Source of the DNA: an uncultured Rhodospirillales bacterium
GTDB lineage: Bacteria > Pseudomonadota > Alphaproteobacteria > Acetobacterales > Acetobacteraceae
Length of the DNA stretch: 8,056 nucleotides
NCBI GenBank assembly: GCA_903928045.1
Contig: CAIYPH010000588.1
Location: 1 to 8,056, forward strand
Reading direction: 5' to 3'
Shown: positions 1 through 5,927 of the stretch, in pieces
Position numbering within the stretch: the stretch's first letter is position 1
Layout: each line of letters starts with the position of its first letter
The notes under the pieces: generated by a model
The model's input: only the letters and a program-made list of their open reading frames with translations
What the model was told of the DNA's origin: nothing
Databases searched by the model: none
Program-made: the position numbers and the translations under genes

Positions 1-4
1 GGAG

Positions 5-43
5 CAAAAAGTCTTTTTGGTTCTTTTTGTTCACAAAAAGAAC
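5..43 (-). terminator. Tandem AT-rich hairpins, likely terminator of the solute-binding protein gene
   Basis: Two adjacent inverted repeats are visible. The larger has 11-nt perfect arms at 20-30 (GTTCTTTTTGT) and 33-43 (ACAAAAAGAAC). The smaller has 7-nt arms at 5-11 and 13-19 (CAAAAAG / CTTTTTG). They begin 12 bases beyond the leftward stop codon at 55-57, so on the minus strand transcription would meet a hairpin and then A/T-rich sequence. Both arms are A/T runs, so the structure could act in either direction. I recall very similar sequences recurring between genes in Acetobacteraceae, so this may also be a dispersed repeat; that part is memory, not measurement. Confidence 0.6.
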
Positions 44-54
44 ATGCTTCCTTC

Positions 55-1266
55 CTATCCCTTCACGTAAGGGCACCCAGCCTCCGCCGGCGTCCGCCAG
101 ATCGCATCCGGCGCCACCGTCGCGGTGATCTTATAGACGTCGTAAGGCTCTTTCGATTCCGCGGGAGTCTTCACCTGGACCAGATACATCGGCCGCATCA
201 CGTGCCCATCGGCGCGGATCGGGATGTTCTTCATCTGGAAATCATTGATCGGCGTGGCCTTCATCTGCGCCATCACCTTCTCGCCGTCCGTCGTCCCCGC
301 CGCCTTCATCGCGTTGAGGTAGTGCCAGGTCGCGCTATAGGCGCCGGATTGCAGGAAGGTCGGCGCCTTGTTGCCGAAGCGCGCCATGAACCGGCGCGAC
401 CACGCACGCGTCTCGTCGTTCATGTCCCAATAGAACGGCACGGTGAACTGCATGCCCTGCGCCGCCTGCAAGCCTACAGCGACAATGGTGTTGATGGTGG
501 TGCCGGTCGAGGCCAGCACCTGGCCGCGGCTGGTGATGTTGAATTCCCCGGCCTGCTTCACCGCGTTGCTGAAATCCGCCCCGGCATTGGCCAGCGTGAT
601 CACCTTGGCGCCGCTGGCCTGGGCCTGCAGCAACTGGGTGGAGAAATCGGTGGTGCCGAGCGGATGCTTGGCGGTGCCCAGCACCTTGCCCCCGGCCTCC
701 TTGACGAACTGCGTCGCCGCCGCCTCCATCGCCGCACCAAACGCGTAATCCACGGTGATGAAATACCACGTGTCCTTCCCGGCCCCCACCAAAGCGCGCG
801 AAATCGCCTTGGGCATCACGTAGGTGTCGTAGACGAAGTTGATCGCCATCGGCGAGCAGGCCTTGCCGGTCAGATCGGCCGAGCCGGAGCCGGCGATCAG
901 ATGCGGCTTCTTCGCCTCCGTCATCAGCGGCTGCACCGCCAGCGCGGTCGGCGAGATGGTGAACGTCAGGATCGCGTCCACCTTGTCCTCGGCAAGCCAC
1001 TTGCGCGCCATCGCCACACCCACATCCGGCTTGTTCTGGTCATCGCCCGTCACCAGCTCGATCGGCCGCCCCAGCACGGTCTTGCCGAAATCCTCGATCG
1101 CCATCGTCGCCGCCAGCACCGAGCCCGGGCCGCCATTATCGGCATAGGGGCCGGACATATCGCCCATGATGGCGATCTTGACCGGCTGTGCCTCGGCGGC
1201 GAAGCCAACGGCGGTAAGTGCGCTGGCAAGCAGCAAGGAGCGGGTGAAGCTGCGGCGATGCGGCAT
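55..1266 (-). CDS. ABC transporter periplasmic substrate-binding protein, LivK/Peripla_BP_6 type
   Basis: This 403-residue protein should bind a small organic solute in the periplasm and deliver it to a HAAT-type ABC importer (branched-chain amino acid, aromatic acid and related solutes). It has an Arg-rich N-terminus, a hydrophobic stretch at residues 11-24 and an AEA|Q signal peptidase I site at 26/27. The mature protein opens with VKIAIMGDMSGPYADNGG, the typical first strand and ligand loop of type I binding proteins, and the fold runs to about residue 385. Its only two cysteines are C137 and C398, which could form a disulfide. The open frame extends 112 codons upstream, but the ATG at 1266 has GAGGGG 9 bases ahead and starts the signal peptide. 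No permease or ATPase gene is in the window, so it is an orphan here. Ligand unknown; the family call is firm. Confidence 0.9.
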   Translation of the reverse strand: MPHRRSFTRSLLLASALTAVGFAAEAQPVKIAIMGDMSGPYADNGGPGSVLAATMAIEDFGKTVLGRPIELVTGDDQNKPDVGVAMARKWLAEDKVDAILTFTISPTALAVQPLMTEAKKPHLIAGSGSADLTGKACSPMAINFVYDTYVMPKAISRALVGAGKDTWYFITVDYAFGAAMEAAATQFVKEAGGKVLGTAKHPLGTTDFSTQLLQAQASGAKVITLANAGADFSNAVKQAGEFNITSRGQVLASTGTTINTIVAVGLQAAQGMQFTVPFYWDMNDETRAWSRRFMARFGNKAPTFLQSGAYSATWHYLNAMKAAGTTDGEKVMAQMKATPINDFQMKNIPIRADGHVMRPMYLVQVKTPAESKEPYDVYKITATVAPDAIWRTPAEAGCPYVKG

Positions 1267-1272
1267 AATGCG

Positions 1273-1331
1273 GTTTCCCCTCGAAACACTGGCGGGGCCG
1301 TGCAACGGCCTTCTGCGGCCGAGTTTCGGCC
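1273..1331 (-). promoter_or_regulatory. Three consecutive hairpins between IclR and binding-protein genes
   Basis: The 125-bp gap between the IclR stop and the binding-protein start holds three perfect small inverted repeats. They are GGCCGA/TCGGCC at 1317-1331 with a 3-nt loop, GGCCGT/ACGGCC at 1296-1310 with a 3-nt loop, and GTTTC/GAAAC at 1273-1287 with a 5-nt loop. On the minus strand the loop of the last one is GAGGG, most of the Shine-Dalgarno sequence of the binding protein. No U-tract follows the two GC-rich hairpins, so they are not clear intrinsic terminators. They could attenuate read-through, or protect the 5' end of a highly expressed binding-protein message. The repeats are seen; the function is inferred. 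Confidence 0.4.
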
Positions 1332-1391
1332 AAGCCGCCGTCGCCCGCGAGCCCCCGCGGCGTCCCCGCGCGAGTTTCACAGGTGTGATTT

Positions 1392-2168
1392 TCAGCCCGG
1401 CTCCGCCACCGGCACGCTGGCGATCGTCGCCCGATAGGCCTCCACCGCCTCCTGCATCACGGCAACAATCCGCGCCCGCCCTTCGGTGATCCGCGCCACC
1501 GTGCCGCCCACCCCGATCGCCAGCGGAATCCCGTGCGGCGCGTCCGGAAGCGGCAGCGAAATCGTCGCCGCCTCGGGAAAGGGGATGCCGGAGATGAAGC
1601 AATGTCCGGTGGCGCGGATGCGGTTCAGCAGCGCGAGCAGCCGCGGCACATCCACCCGCTTGCCCCGCGCCGCGGGGTGGATGTCGATATGGCGCACCAG
1701 CCGGGCAACCGTGCGGTCCGGCATGCGGCTCAGCAACACCAGCCCGGCGCTCGACTGCGTCAGCAGCCGCATCGCCCCCTCCGCCACCGGATACTTGTGC
1801 GGATGCTCCGGCACGATCACCCGGAGATACTGGATGAACAAATCGTTCTGCGACACCAGCGCCACCGTCTCCTCGGTCGCGTCGTGGATGCGCTGCATCA
1901 TCTCGATAAGCTGGCCGGAGCCGTAGATGAAATGGTTGATCCAGTCCCCCACCGCGGCGACGCGGGTGGTCGGGAAGTAGGTGCGGCTGGCGCGGTGGTA
2001 ATTGAGGTAGCCCAGCGCCACCAGGCTCTTCAGCAGCCCGGTCGTGCTGGATTGTGGATATTCCAGCCGCTCGACGACGTATTTCTGCCGCAGCGGCGCG
2101 CGCGTCTCGGCGAACAGCTCAAGCACTTCCAGCACCCGCGCGGCGGATTTGATCGGATCGCGGCGCAT
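1392..2168 (-). CDS. IclR-family transcriptional regulator
   Basis: This 258-residue protein matches the IclR layout. An N-terminal winged helix-turn-helix occupies roughly residues 6-67 (IKSAARVLEVLELFAE, then SSTTGLLKSLVALGYLNYH as recognition helix and wing). A linker helix follows, and then an effector-binding GAF-like domain at about 80-250. IclR regulators usually sense a small catabolic effector and control a divergent or adjacent operon. Here the gene is divergent from the monooxygenase gene across 149 bp and lies upstream of the binding-protein gene on the same strand, so both are candidate targets. I chose the ATG at 2168 because GGGGAGGA sits just upstream. A GTG nine codons earlier has no comparable ribosome site. 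Effector and operator are unknown. Confidence 0.88.
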   Translation of the reverse strand: MRRDPIKSAARVLEVLELFAETRAPLRQKYVVERLEYPQSSTTGLLKSLVALGYLNYHRASRTYFPTTRVAAVGDWINHFIYGSGQLIEMMQRIHDATEETVALVSQNDLFIQYLRVIVPEHPHKYPVAEGAMRLLTQSSAGLVLLSRMPDRTVARLVRHIDIHPAARGKRVDVPRLLALLNRIRATGHCFISGIPFPEAATISLPLPDAPHGIPLAIGVGGTVARITEGRARIVAVMQEAVEAYRATIASVPVAEPG

Positions 2169-2317
2169 GCTTCCTCCCCGCCGGTTTGGCGTCACTCTAG
2201 CAGGTCGCCGGAAAAATCGCAGGCGTGATATTTATCCGCGCCCCGAACCGGGCTTTGACTTCGCGGCCGCCGCTTCGCACCCTGCGCGCCAAGCACGAGA
2301 CAACGAGGAAAGCGGCC
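2169..2317. promoter_or_regulatory. Divergent promoter region between IclR and monooxygenase genes
   Basis: These 149 bp separate two divergent start codons and must hold the promoters of both units. Toward the monooxygenase there is a TTGACT at 2255-2260, five of six to the sigma-70 -35 consensus, but the -10 position at 17-bp spacing (CACCCT) is poor. Ribosome sites are clear on both sides: GAGGAAA at 2305-2311 for the rightward gene and GGGGAGGA for the leftward one. A short palindrome GATA-TT-TATC at 2227-2236 is too small to call an operator with confidence. IclR autoregulation from this region is an inference. Confidence 0.4.
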
Positions 2318-3628
2318 ATGAAATTCGGCATTTTCTACGAACACCAGCTCCCCCGCCCCTGGACCGAGGACAGCGAGTTCAACCTCGTGCAGGAAGCGCT
2401 CGACCAGGTCGAACTCGCCGACCAGCTCGGCTTCGACTGCGCCTGGGAGGTCGAGCATCATTTCCTCGAGGAATACTCCCACTCCTCCGCCCCCGAGGTG
2501 TTTCTCGCCGCCTGCTCGCAGCGCACCAAGACTATCCGCCTCGGCCACGGCATCTGCCTCACCGCGCCCAACTACAACCAGCCCGCCCGCGTCGCCGAGC
2601 GGCTCGGCATGCTCGATCTCGTCTCCGGCGGCCGCGTCGAATGGGGCTCGGGGGAATCGGGCTCGCTGATGGAGATGGCCGGCTTCGGCATCGAGCCGGC
2701 CAAAAAGGGCGCGATGTGGCGCGAGGCGACCGAGCAGATCGCCAACATGATGACGATGTCGCCCTATCCCGGCTTCCAGGGCGAGTTCTTCTCCATGCCG
2801 CCGCGCAACGTGCTGCCCAAGCCGCGCCAGCGCCCGCACCCTCCGATGTGGCTCGCCTGCTCGCGCCGCGACAGCATTCTGCGCGCCGCGCGTAACGGCA
2901 TGGGCGCGCTGGTCTTCGGCTTCGTCACCCCCGCCCAGGCCGCCGAATGGGTGAAGGAATACTACGCCATCATCAAGTCGGACGAATGCGTGCCGCTCGG
3001 CCACACCGTGAACGCCAATTTCGCCTGCCTCGCCGGCATGTCCGTCCACCCCGATCGCGAGGAAGCGATGCGCCGCGGCATCGATGGGTTCCGCTTCTTC
3101 GGCTATTCGCTGGCGCATTACGGCATTTTCGGCATCCACAAGCCCAGCGTCACCAATGTCTGGGACGCCTATGAGAAGGTGCGCGACCAGATGCCGCCGA
3201 CCCCCGGCGAGTCCTGCATCGGCACCCCCGATGAAGTGCTGGCCAACCTCAAGCAATACGGCGAGGCCGGCATCGACCAGATGATTTTCATCCAGCAATG
3301 CGGCAAGAACCGCACCGACCACATCAAGGAATCGATGCACCGCTTCGCCGAGGGCGTGATGCCCTGGTTCAAGGCCCGCGAGGCCGCGCGCGAGGCGAAA
3401 AAAGCCGCCGAGCTCGCCCCCTATGTCGCCGCCGCCCTCGCCCGCAAGCCGCGCATGGCGCCCCTCGCGCCGGCGGATATCCCCGAGGTGATTTCGCTCG
3501 GCCGCAAGCTGCAAATGGAAACCGGGCTCGACTACTCCAACGCCGGCGGCGTCTATTCCGACAAGACCCGCGGCGGCTCCATCCCGGTGCCGATGGTGGA
3601 TCCCGCCATGATGAAGGCAAAGGTGTGA
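2318..3628 (+). CDS. Luciferase-like (LLM class) flavin-dependent monooxygenase
   Basis: This 436-residue enzyme of the bacterial luciferase superfamily should use reduced FMN (from a separate reductase) and O2 to oxygenate an organic substrate in the cytoplasm. The TIM-barrel signatures are present: N-terminal KFGIFYEHQ, LADQLGFDCAWEVEHHF at about 34-49 with the family's His pair, LVSGGRVEWGSGES at 101-114, and IGTPDEVLANLKQY at 301-314 near the barrel's end. Residues from about 350 form a Lys/Ala-rich helix and a polar tail of roughly 85 residues, longer than most family members. The open frame runs 31 codons further upstream, but the ATG at 2318 has GAGGAAA ahead and begins the conserved strand. 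The next gene starts 4 bp after the stop, so the two are surely cotranscribed. Limonene or alkane oxygenases of this superfamily are possible relatives; the substrate is unknown. Confidence 0.88.
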   Translation: MKFGIFYEHQLPRPWTEDSEFNLVQEALDQVELADQLGFDCAWEVEHHFLEEYSHSSAPEVFLAACSQRTKTIRLGHGICLTAPNYNQPARVAERLGMLDLVSGGRVEWGSGESGSLMEMAGFGIEPAKKGAMWREATEQIANMMTMSPYPGFQGEFFSMPPRNVLPKPRQRPHPPMWLACSRRDSILRAARNGMGALVFGFVTPAQAAEWVKEYYAIIKSDECVPLGHTVNANFACLAGMSVHPDREEAMRRGIDGFRFFGYSLAHYGIFGIHKPSVTNVWDAYEKVRDQMPPTPGESCIGTPDEVLANLKQYGEAGIDQMIFIQQCGKNRTDHIKESMHRFAEGVMPWFKAREAAREAKKAAELAPYVAAALARKPRMAPLAPADIPEVISLGRKLQMETGLDYSNAGGVYSDKTRGGSIPVPMVDPAMMKAKV

Positions 3629-3632
3629 TCCC

Positions 3633-4397
3633 ATGGACCTCACCCCCGCCCAGCAGAAATTCAAGGAGGACTACATCAAGGCGCGCGGCTACTGGGTCGC
3701 CTTCAATGACGGGCTGCTGCAATACAGCCAGGCCTTCCTCGAGACCTATCTGCGCTACGCCGCCCTGCCCGCCGCGCAGGGCCCGCTCAGCCCCCGCATG
3801 CGCGAACTCCTCTACGTCGCCGTCGATGCGTCCTCCACCCACATGTTCGGCGAGGGGCTCAAGATCCACACCCGCCTCGCCATCGCCCACGGCGCCAGCG
3901 CGCATGACGTGATCGAGACCCTGCAACTCGCCACCGCCCAGGGCCTCGAAGGCGTCACCATGGGGGTCGATATCCTGGTCGAGGAGCTGCAGGCCGCCGG
4001 GCTCGATACCGGCTTCCTCGCCACCCCGCTCTCCGCCGAGCAGGAGCGTCTCAAGCTCGAATACACCCGGCGCTTCGGCGACTGGCCGCCCCATTGCGAG
4101 CACCTCCTGCGCCTGCATCCCGCCTATTTCGACGTGATGACCGCGTTGCTGGCGGCCCCCGAAGTCACCGGCGCGCTGTCGATGAAGGAGCGCGCCCTGA
4201 TCGCTGTCGGCCTCAACGCCTGCCTCACCCACCAGAACCCGGCCGGTACCCGGCTGCACATCGCGCGCGCCCTGCGCGAGGGCGCGACCAAGGAGGAGAT
4301 CCTGCAAATCCTGCAAATGACCGCGCATCTCGGCATCCACGCCTGCGTCATCGGGGTACCGATGCTGGTCGAGGCGGTCGAGGCGCGACGGGGCTGA
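3633..4397 (+). CDS. Duplicated carboxymuconolactone decarboxylase (CMD/AhpD-fold) family protein
   Basis: This 254-residue protein contains two homologous halves. Residues about 52-115 (LSPRMRELLYVAVDASSTH, then IHTRLAIAHGASAHDVIETLQLA) and 182-247 (LSMKERALIAVGLNACLTH, then LHIARALREGATKEEILQILQMT) each give the CMD helical pattern. The segments ahead of each repeat also align (a Tyr-Lys/Arg-rich helix, then a 'P.YF.' stretch). Family members include 4-carboxymuconolactone decarboxylase and AhpD-type peroxidase partners. Neither repeat has the AhpD CxxC pair; the only cysteines are C155, C197 and C237. A redox role is therefore unlikely, and a decarboxylase, isomerase or lactone-acting role is more plausible. 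It starts 4 bp after the monooxygenase stop, and this tight coupling suggests it acts on the oxygenase product or supports it. The exact reaction is unknown. Confidence 0.85.
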   Translation: MDLTPAQQKFKEDYIKARGYWVAFNDGLLQYSQAFLETYLRYAALPAAQGPLSPRMRELLYVAVDASSTHMFGEGLKIHTRLAIAHGASAHDVIETLQLATAQGLEGVTMGVDILVEELQAAGLDTGFLATPLSAEQERLKLEYTRRFGDWPPHCEHLLRLHPAYFDVMTALLAAPEVTGALSMKERALIAVGLNACLTHQNPAGTRLHIARALREGATKEEILQILQMTAHLGIHACVIGVPMLVEAVEARRG

Positions 4398-4467
4398 GGG
4401 AGCACGCCGGGACCCGCGCCTAAAGAAAAGTATCCAAAGCCGAAAAAATCACTTGCATATCTAGGTA

Positions 4468-4492
4468 TCATGTCGTAGGAATGACGACATGA
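4468..4492 (+). promoter_or_regulatory. 9-bp inverted repeat enclosing the ribosome site and start codon of the 4489 gene
   Basis: Perfect 9-nt arms, TCATGTCGT at 4468-4476 and ACGACATGA at 4484-4492, flank the 7-nt loop AGGAATG. The loop carries the AGGA Shine-Dalgarno sequence, and the right arm contains the ATG start. As RNA this would be a start-codon-masking hairpin; as DNA it would be a dyad operator over the initiation region. A TATCAT at 4466-4471, five of six to a -10 box, overlaps the left arm, but no good -35 is seen upstream. The structure is seen; regulation is inferred. Confidence 0.45.
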
Positions 4493-4992
4493 GCAATCAG
4501 ACGACATTCTCTGAGCCCAACCCGGCCGCCGCGCATCCCGCGCTGCGTCTGGCGGAGCTTGTCGTCGCGATGATCGAGAGGATCGCCGCCCTGCTCCCGC
4601 GCCGGCGCCTCTTCTGGCCGTTCGTGCGCTCACTGCGGGACGAGCTGCTGCTGTTCGCGCGGGACTTCGCGGCCCTGATGGCCCGCCTCGCCACCGCTCC
4701 GCCACCCGTCCCTACCACCACTATTCCCACCGGCACCGCCGCGCCCAAACCTGCGACCCGCCGCAGCCGCGCCCGGAGTCCGTCCCGCGCGGTCCGGCGC
4801 CCCACCCGCGCCCCCCGCGCAATCATCCGCGCCCCGCGTCCGCTGCGCGCGTTCCCCGATGCGCCGCTCGGGACGCCGGCCATTGCGCGCCCGTGCGCTC
4901 ACACCGCCCAGCGCGCCGCCGCGCGCGCGCCTCCATCGCGAATCAGCTGCCTGTCCGAGTCGTCTTATCGCGCCTTATTTGTTACGTATTAG
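4489..4992 (+). CDS. Small Arg/Pro/Ala-rich hypothetical protein
   Basis: This is a 167-residue open frame with AGGA 8 bases before its ATG. Residues about 18-70 look folded: amphipathic, Leu/Arg-rich helices (LRLAELVVAMIERIAALL, then RDELLLFARDFAALMARLA). From about 70 onward it is low complexity, rich in Ala, Pro and Arg with no clear domain, and strongly basic. I recognise no enzymatic motif, signal peptide or membrane segment. From memory, short proteins of this style with a similar N-terminal helix pattern are common as hypothetical genes in Acetobacteraceae, often isolated between unrelated operons. The basic tail could bind nucleic acid, but that is speculation. The 3' half may be non-conserved or out of frame, as GC-rich low-complexity DNA stays open easily. 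Expression is plausible for the N-terminal half only on sequence grounds. Confidence 0.5.
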   Translation: MSNQTTFSEPNPAAAHPALRLAELVVAMIERIAALLPRRRLFWPFVRSLRDELLLFARDFAALMARLATAPPPVPTTTIPTGTAAPKPATRRSRARSPSRAVRRPTRAPRAIIRAPRPLRAFPDAPLGTPAIARPCAHTAQRAAARAPPSRISCLSESSYRALFVTY

Positions 4993-5005
4993 AAACAAAA
5001 ACCCG

Positions 5006-5761
5006 CTACCCGAAGGCGTGCGTAATCCCGCCATCCACCATCAGCACGCTGCCGCTGACGTAGCGGCTGGCATCCGAGGCCAGGAACAGCGCGGCATCTG
5101 CGATATCGCCCACCTCTCCGAGCCGGCGCAGCGGCGTGCGCGATGTCCGCTTCTCCACCATCTCAGGCGTCAGCATCGCCGCCACCGCCTCGGTCTTGGT
5201 CGAACCGGGCGCGATCGCGGTCACCCGAATGCCGCGCGGCCCGAGCTCGACGGCCGCCGAGCGGGTCAGTCCGGTCACCCCCGCCTTGATGCCGCAGTAG
5301 AGCAGCGCGTTGGGCATGCCGAGAAACGCCGCGGAGGAGGCGATATTGATGATCGACCCGCCGTCCGCTCCCATCGCCTCCGCCGCCGCCTGAATGCCCC
5401 ACACCACACCGCCAAAGCCGATCGCGGTCATCCGCTCATAGGTCTTCTCGGTGATCGTCTCGATGCCGCCATAGCGCACCCATGCCGCGTTATTGACCAT
5501 GATGTCGAACCGCCCTTGCCGCGCCGCCAGGCCAAGCACCAGCTCCCGCACGGTCTCCCGCTGGCTCGCATCGCCCGGCAGATCCTCGGCGACGCCGCCC
5601 GCCTCCGCGATCAGCGCCATGGTGCGGGCGGTGAATTCGGGCTTGAGGTCATTCACCCCGACGATCGCCCCTTCGGCCGCGAAGCGCAGCGCGATCGCCT
5701 GGCCGATGCCGTTGCCGGCGCCGGTCACCAGCGCCACCCGTCCCGCGAGAGAGCCGCTCAT
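5006..5761 (-). CDS. SDR-family NAD(P)-dependent oxidoreductase
   Basis: This 251-residue classical short-chain dehydrogenase probably oxidises an alcohol or reduces a ketone in the cytoplasm. The cofactor motif TGAGNGIG lies at 13-20, and D38 at the end of the second strand suggests NAD(H) preference. GDAS is at 63-66, NNAA at 90-93, the catalytic Ser at 142, and YxxxK at Y155-K159, with PGSTKTE and the C-terminal MVDGG also present. The helix-4 position that usually holds the structural/proton-relay Asn reads AIGFGG, placing Gly115 there, which is unusual. The start at 5761 is backed by GAGGAGGA ahead; the frame's 18 extra upstream codons lack this. The gene is divergent from the crotonase gene across 166 bp and ends 13 bp from the converging 4489 gene. 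Substrate unknown; it could work with the crotonase on hydroxyacyl compounds. Confidence 0.9.
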   Translation of the reverse strand: MSGSLAGRVALVTGAGNGIGQAIALRFAAEGAIVGVNDLKPEFTARTMALIAEAGGVAEDLPGDASQRETVRELVLGLAARQGRFDIMVNNAAWVRYGGIETITEKTYERMTAIGFGGVVWGIQAAAEAMGADGGSIINIASSAAFLGMPNALLYCGIKAGVTGLTRSAAVELGPRGIRVTAIAPGSTKTEAVAAMLTPEMVEKRTSRTPLRRLGEVGDIADAALFLASDASRYVSGSVLMVDGGITHAFG

Positions 5762-5927
5762 GGTCGTGTCCTCCTCTGTTGCCCCTGCCTCGCCCGCCGA
5801 TACCCGAGCGGTCAAGCGTCCGGCGCAATATCAGGGAGGTGAAATTCACCACCCGCCCGGCCCCCCTCTCGCCCCGGCGGCCCGGCTGGGGCAGGCTGAC
5901 GCCAACCATCACCGAGGAAACCACGCC
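5762..5927. promoter_or_regulatory. Divergent promoter region between SDR and crotonase genes
   Basis: These 166 bp separate divergent starts. Strong ribosome sites lie at both edges: GAGGAGGA for the SDR and GAGGAAA at 5914-5920 for the crotonase. A TTGACC on the minus strand at 5815-5810 could be an SDR -35 box, but no fitting -10 follows. The middle contains the 21-bp palindrome described separately. No promoter can be called with confidence. Confidence 0.4.
5834..5854. promoter_or_regulatory. 21-bp near-perfect palindrome, candidate operator
   Basis: The left arm GGGAGGTGAA (5834-5843) and right arm TTCACCACCC (5845-5854) flank a single central A. Nine of ten positions pair as inverted repeats, with one mismatch at the fourth position. 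A centred odd-length dyad of this size, in the gap between two divergent genes, is typical of a site for a dimeric repressor of the GntR, TetR or MarR kind. It lies 73 bp from the SDR start and 74 bp from the crotonase start, well placed to govern both. No such regulator is encoded next to it in this window. The dyad is seen; the operator role is inferred. Confidence 0.5.

Noticed and set aside
1377..1388. TCACA-GG-TGTGA palindrome near the IclR stop as a CRP-type site
   Set aside because: CRP half-sites have the opposite order (TGTGA-N6-TCACA), and the spacing is wrong.
202..1437. 411-codon plus-strand open frame opposite the binding-protein gene
   Set aside because: His/Arg/Gly-rich translation with no domain, no ribosome site, and full overlap with a convincing family member on the other strand. 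Long antisense frames are normal in GC-rich DNA.
1267..1602. N-terminal extension of the binding protein by 112 codons
   Set aside because: It would run antisense-frame through the IclR gene and bury the signal peptide; the internal ATG has its own ribosome site.
2227..2236. GATA-TT-TATC palindrome as an IclR operator
   Set aside because: Only 4-nt arms with no extension unless a bulge is allowed; too short to separate from chance.
2192..3664. 490-codon minus-strand open frame opposite the monooxygenase
   Set aside because: Low-complexity Gly/Ala/His/Val composition, an antisense shadow of codon-biased coding sequence, covering the divergent promoter as well.
4978..4999. TTTGTT/AACAAA as a bidirectional terminator between the converging 4489 and SDR genes
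   Set aside because: Six A/T-rich pairs with a 10-nt loop are too weak; only 13 bp separate the stop codons, and no convincing terminator is visible.
4859..5842. 327-codon plus-strand open frame across the 4489 gene end and the SDR
   Set aside because: Arg/His-rich antisense to a clear SDR; no initiation signal.
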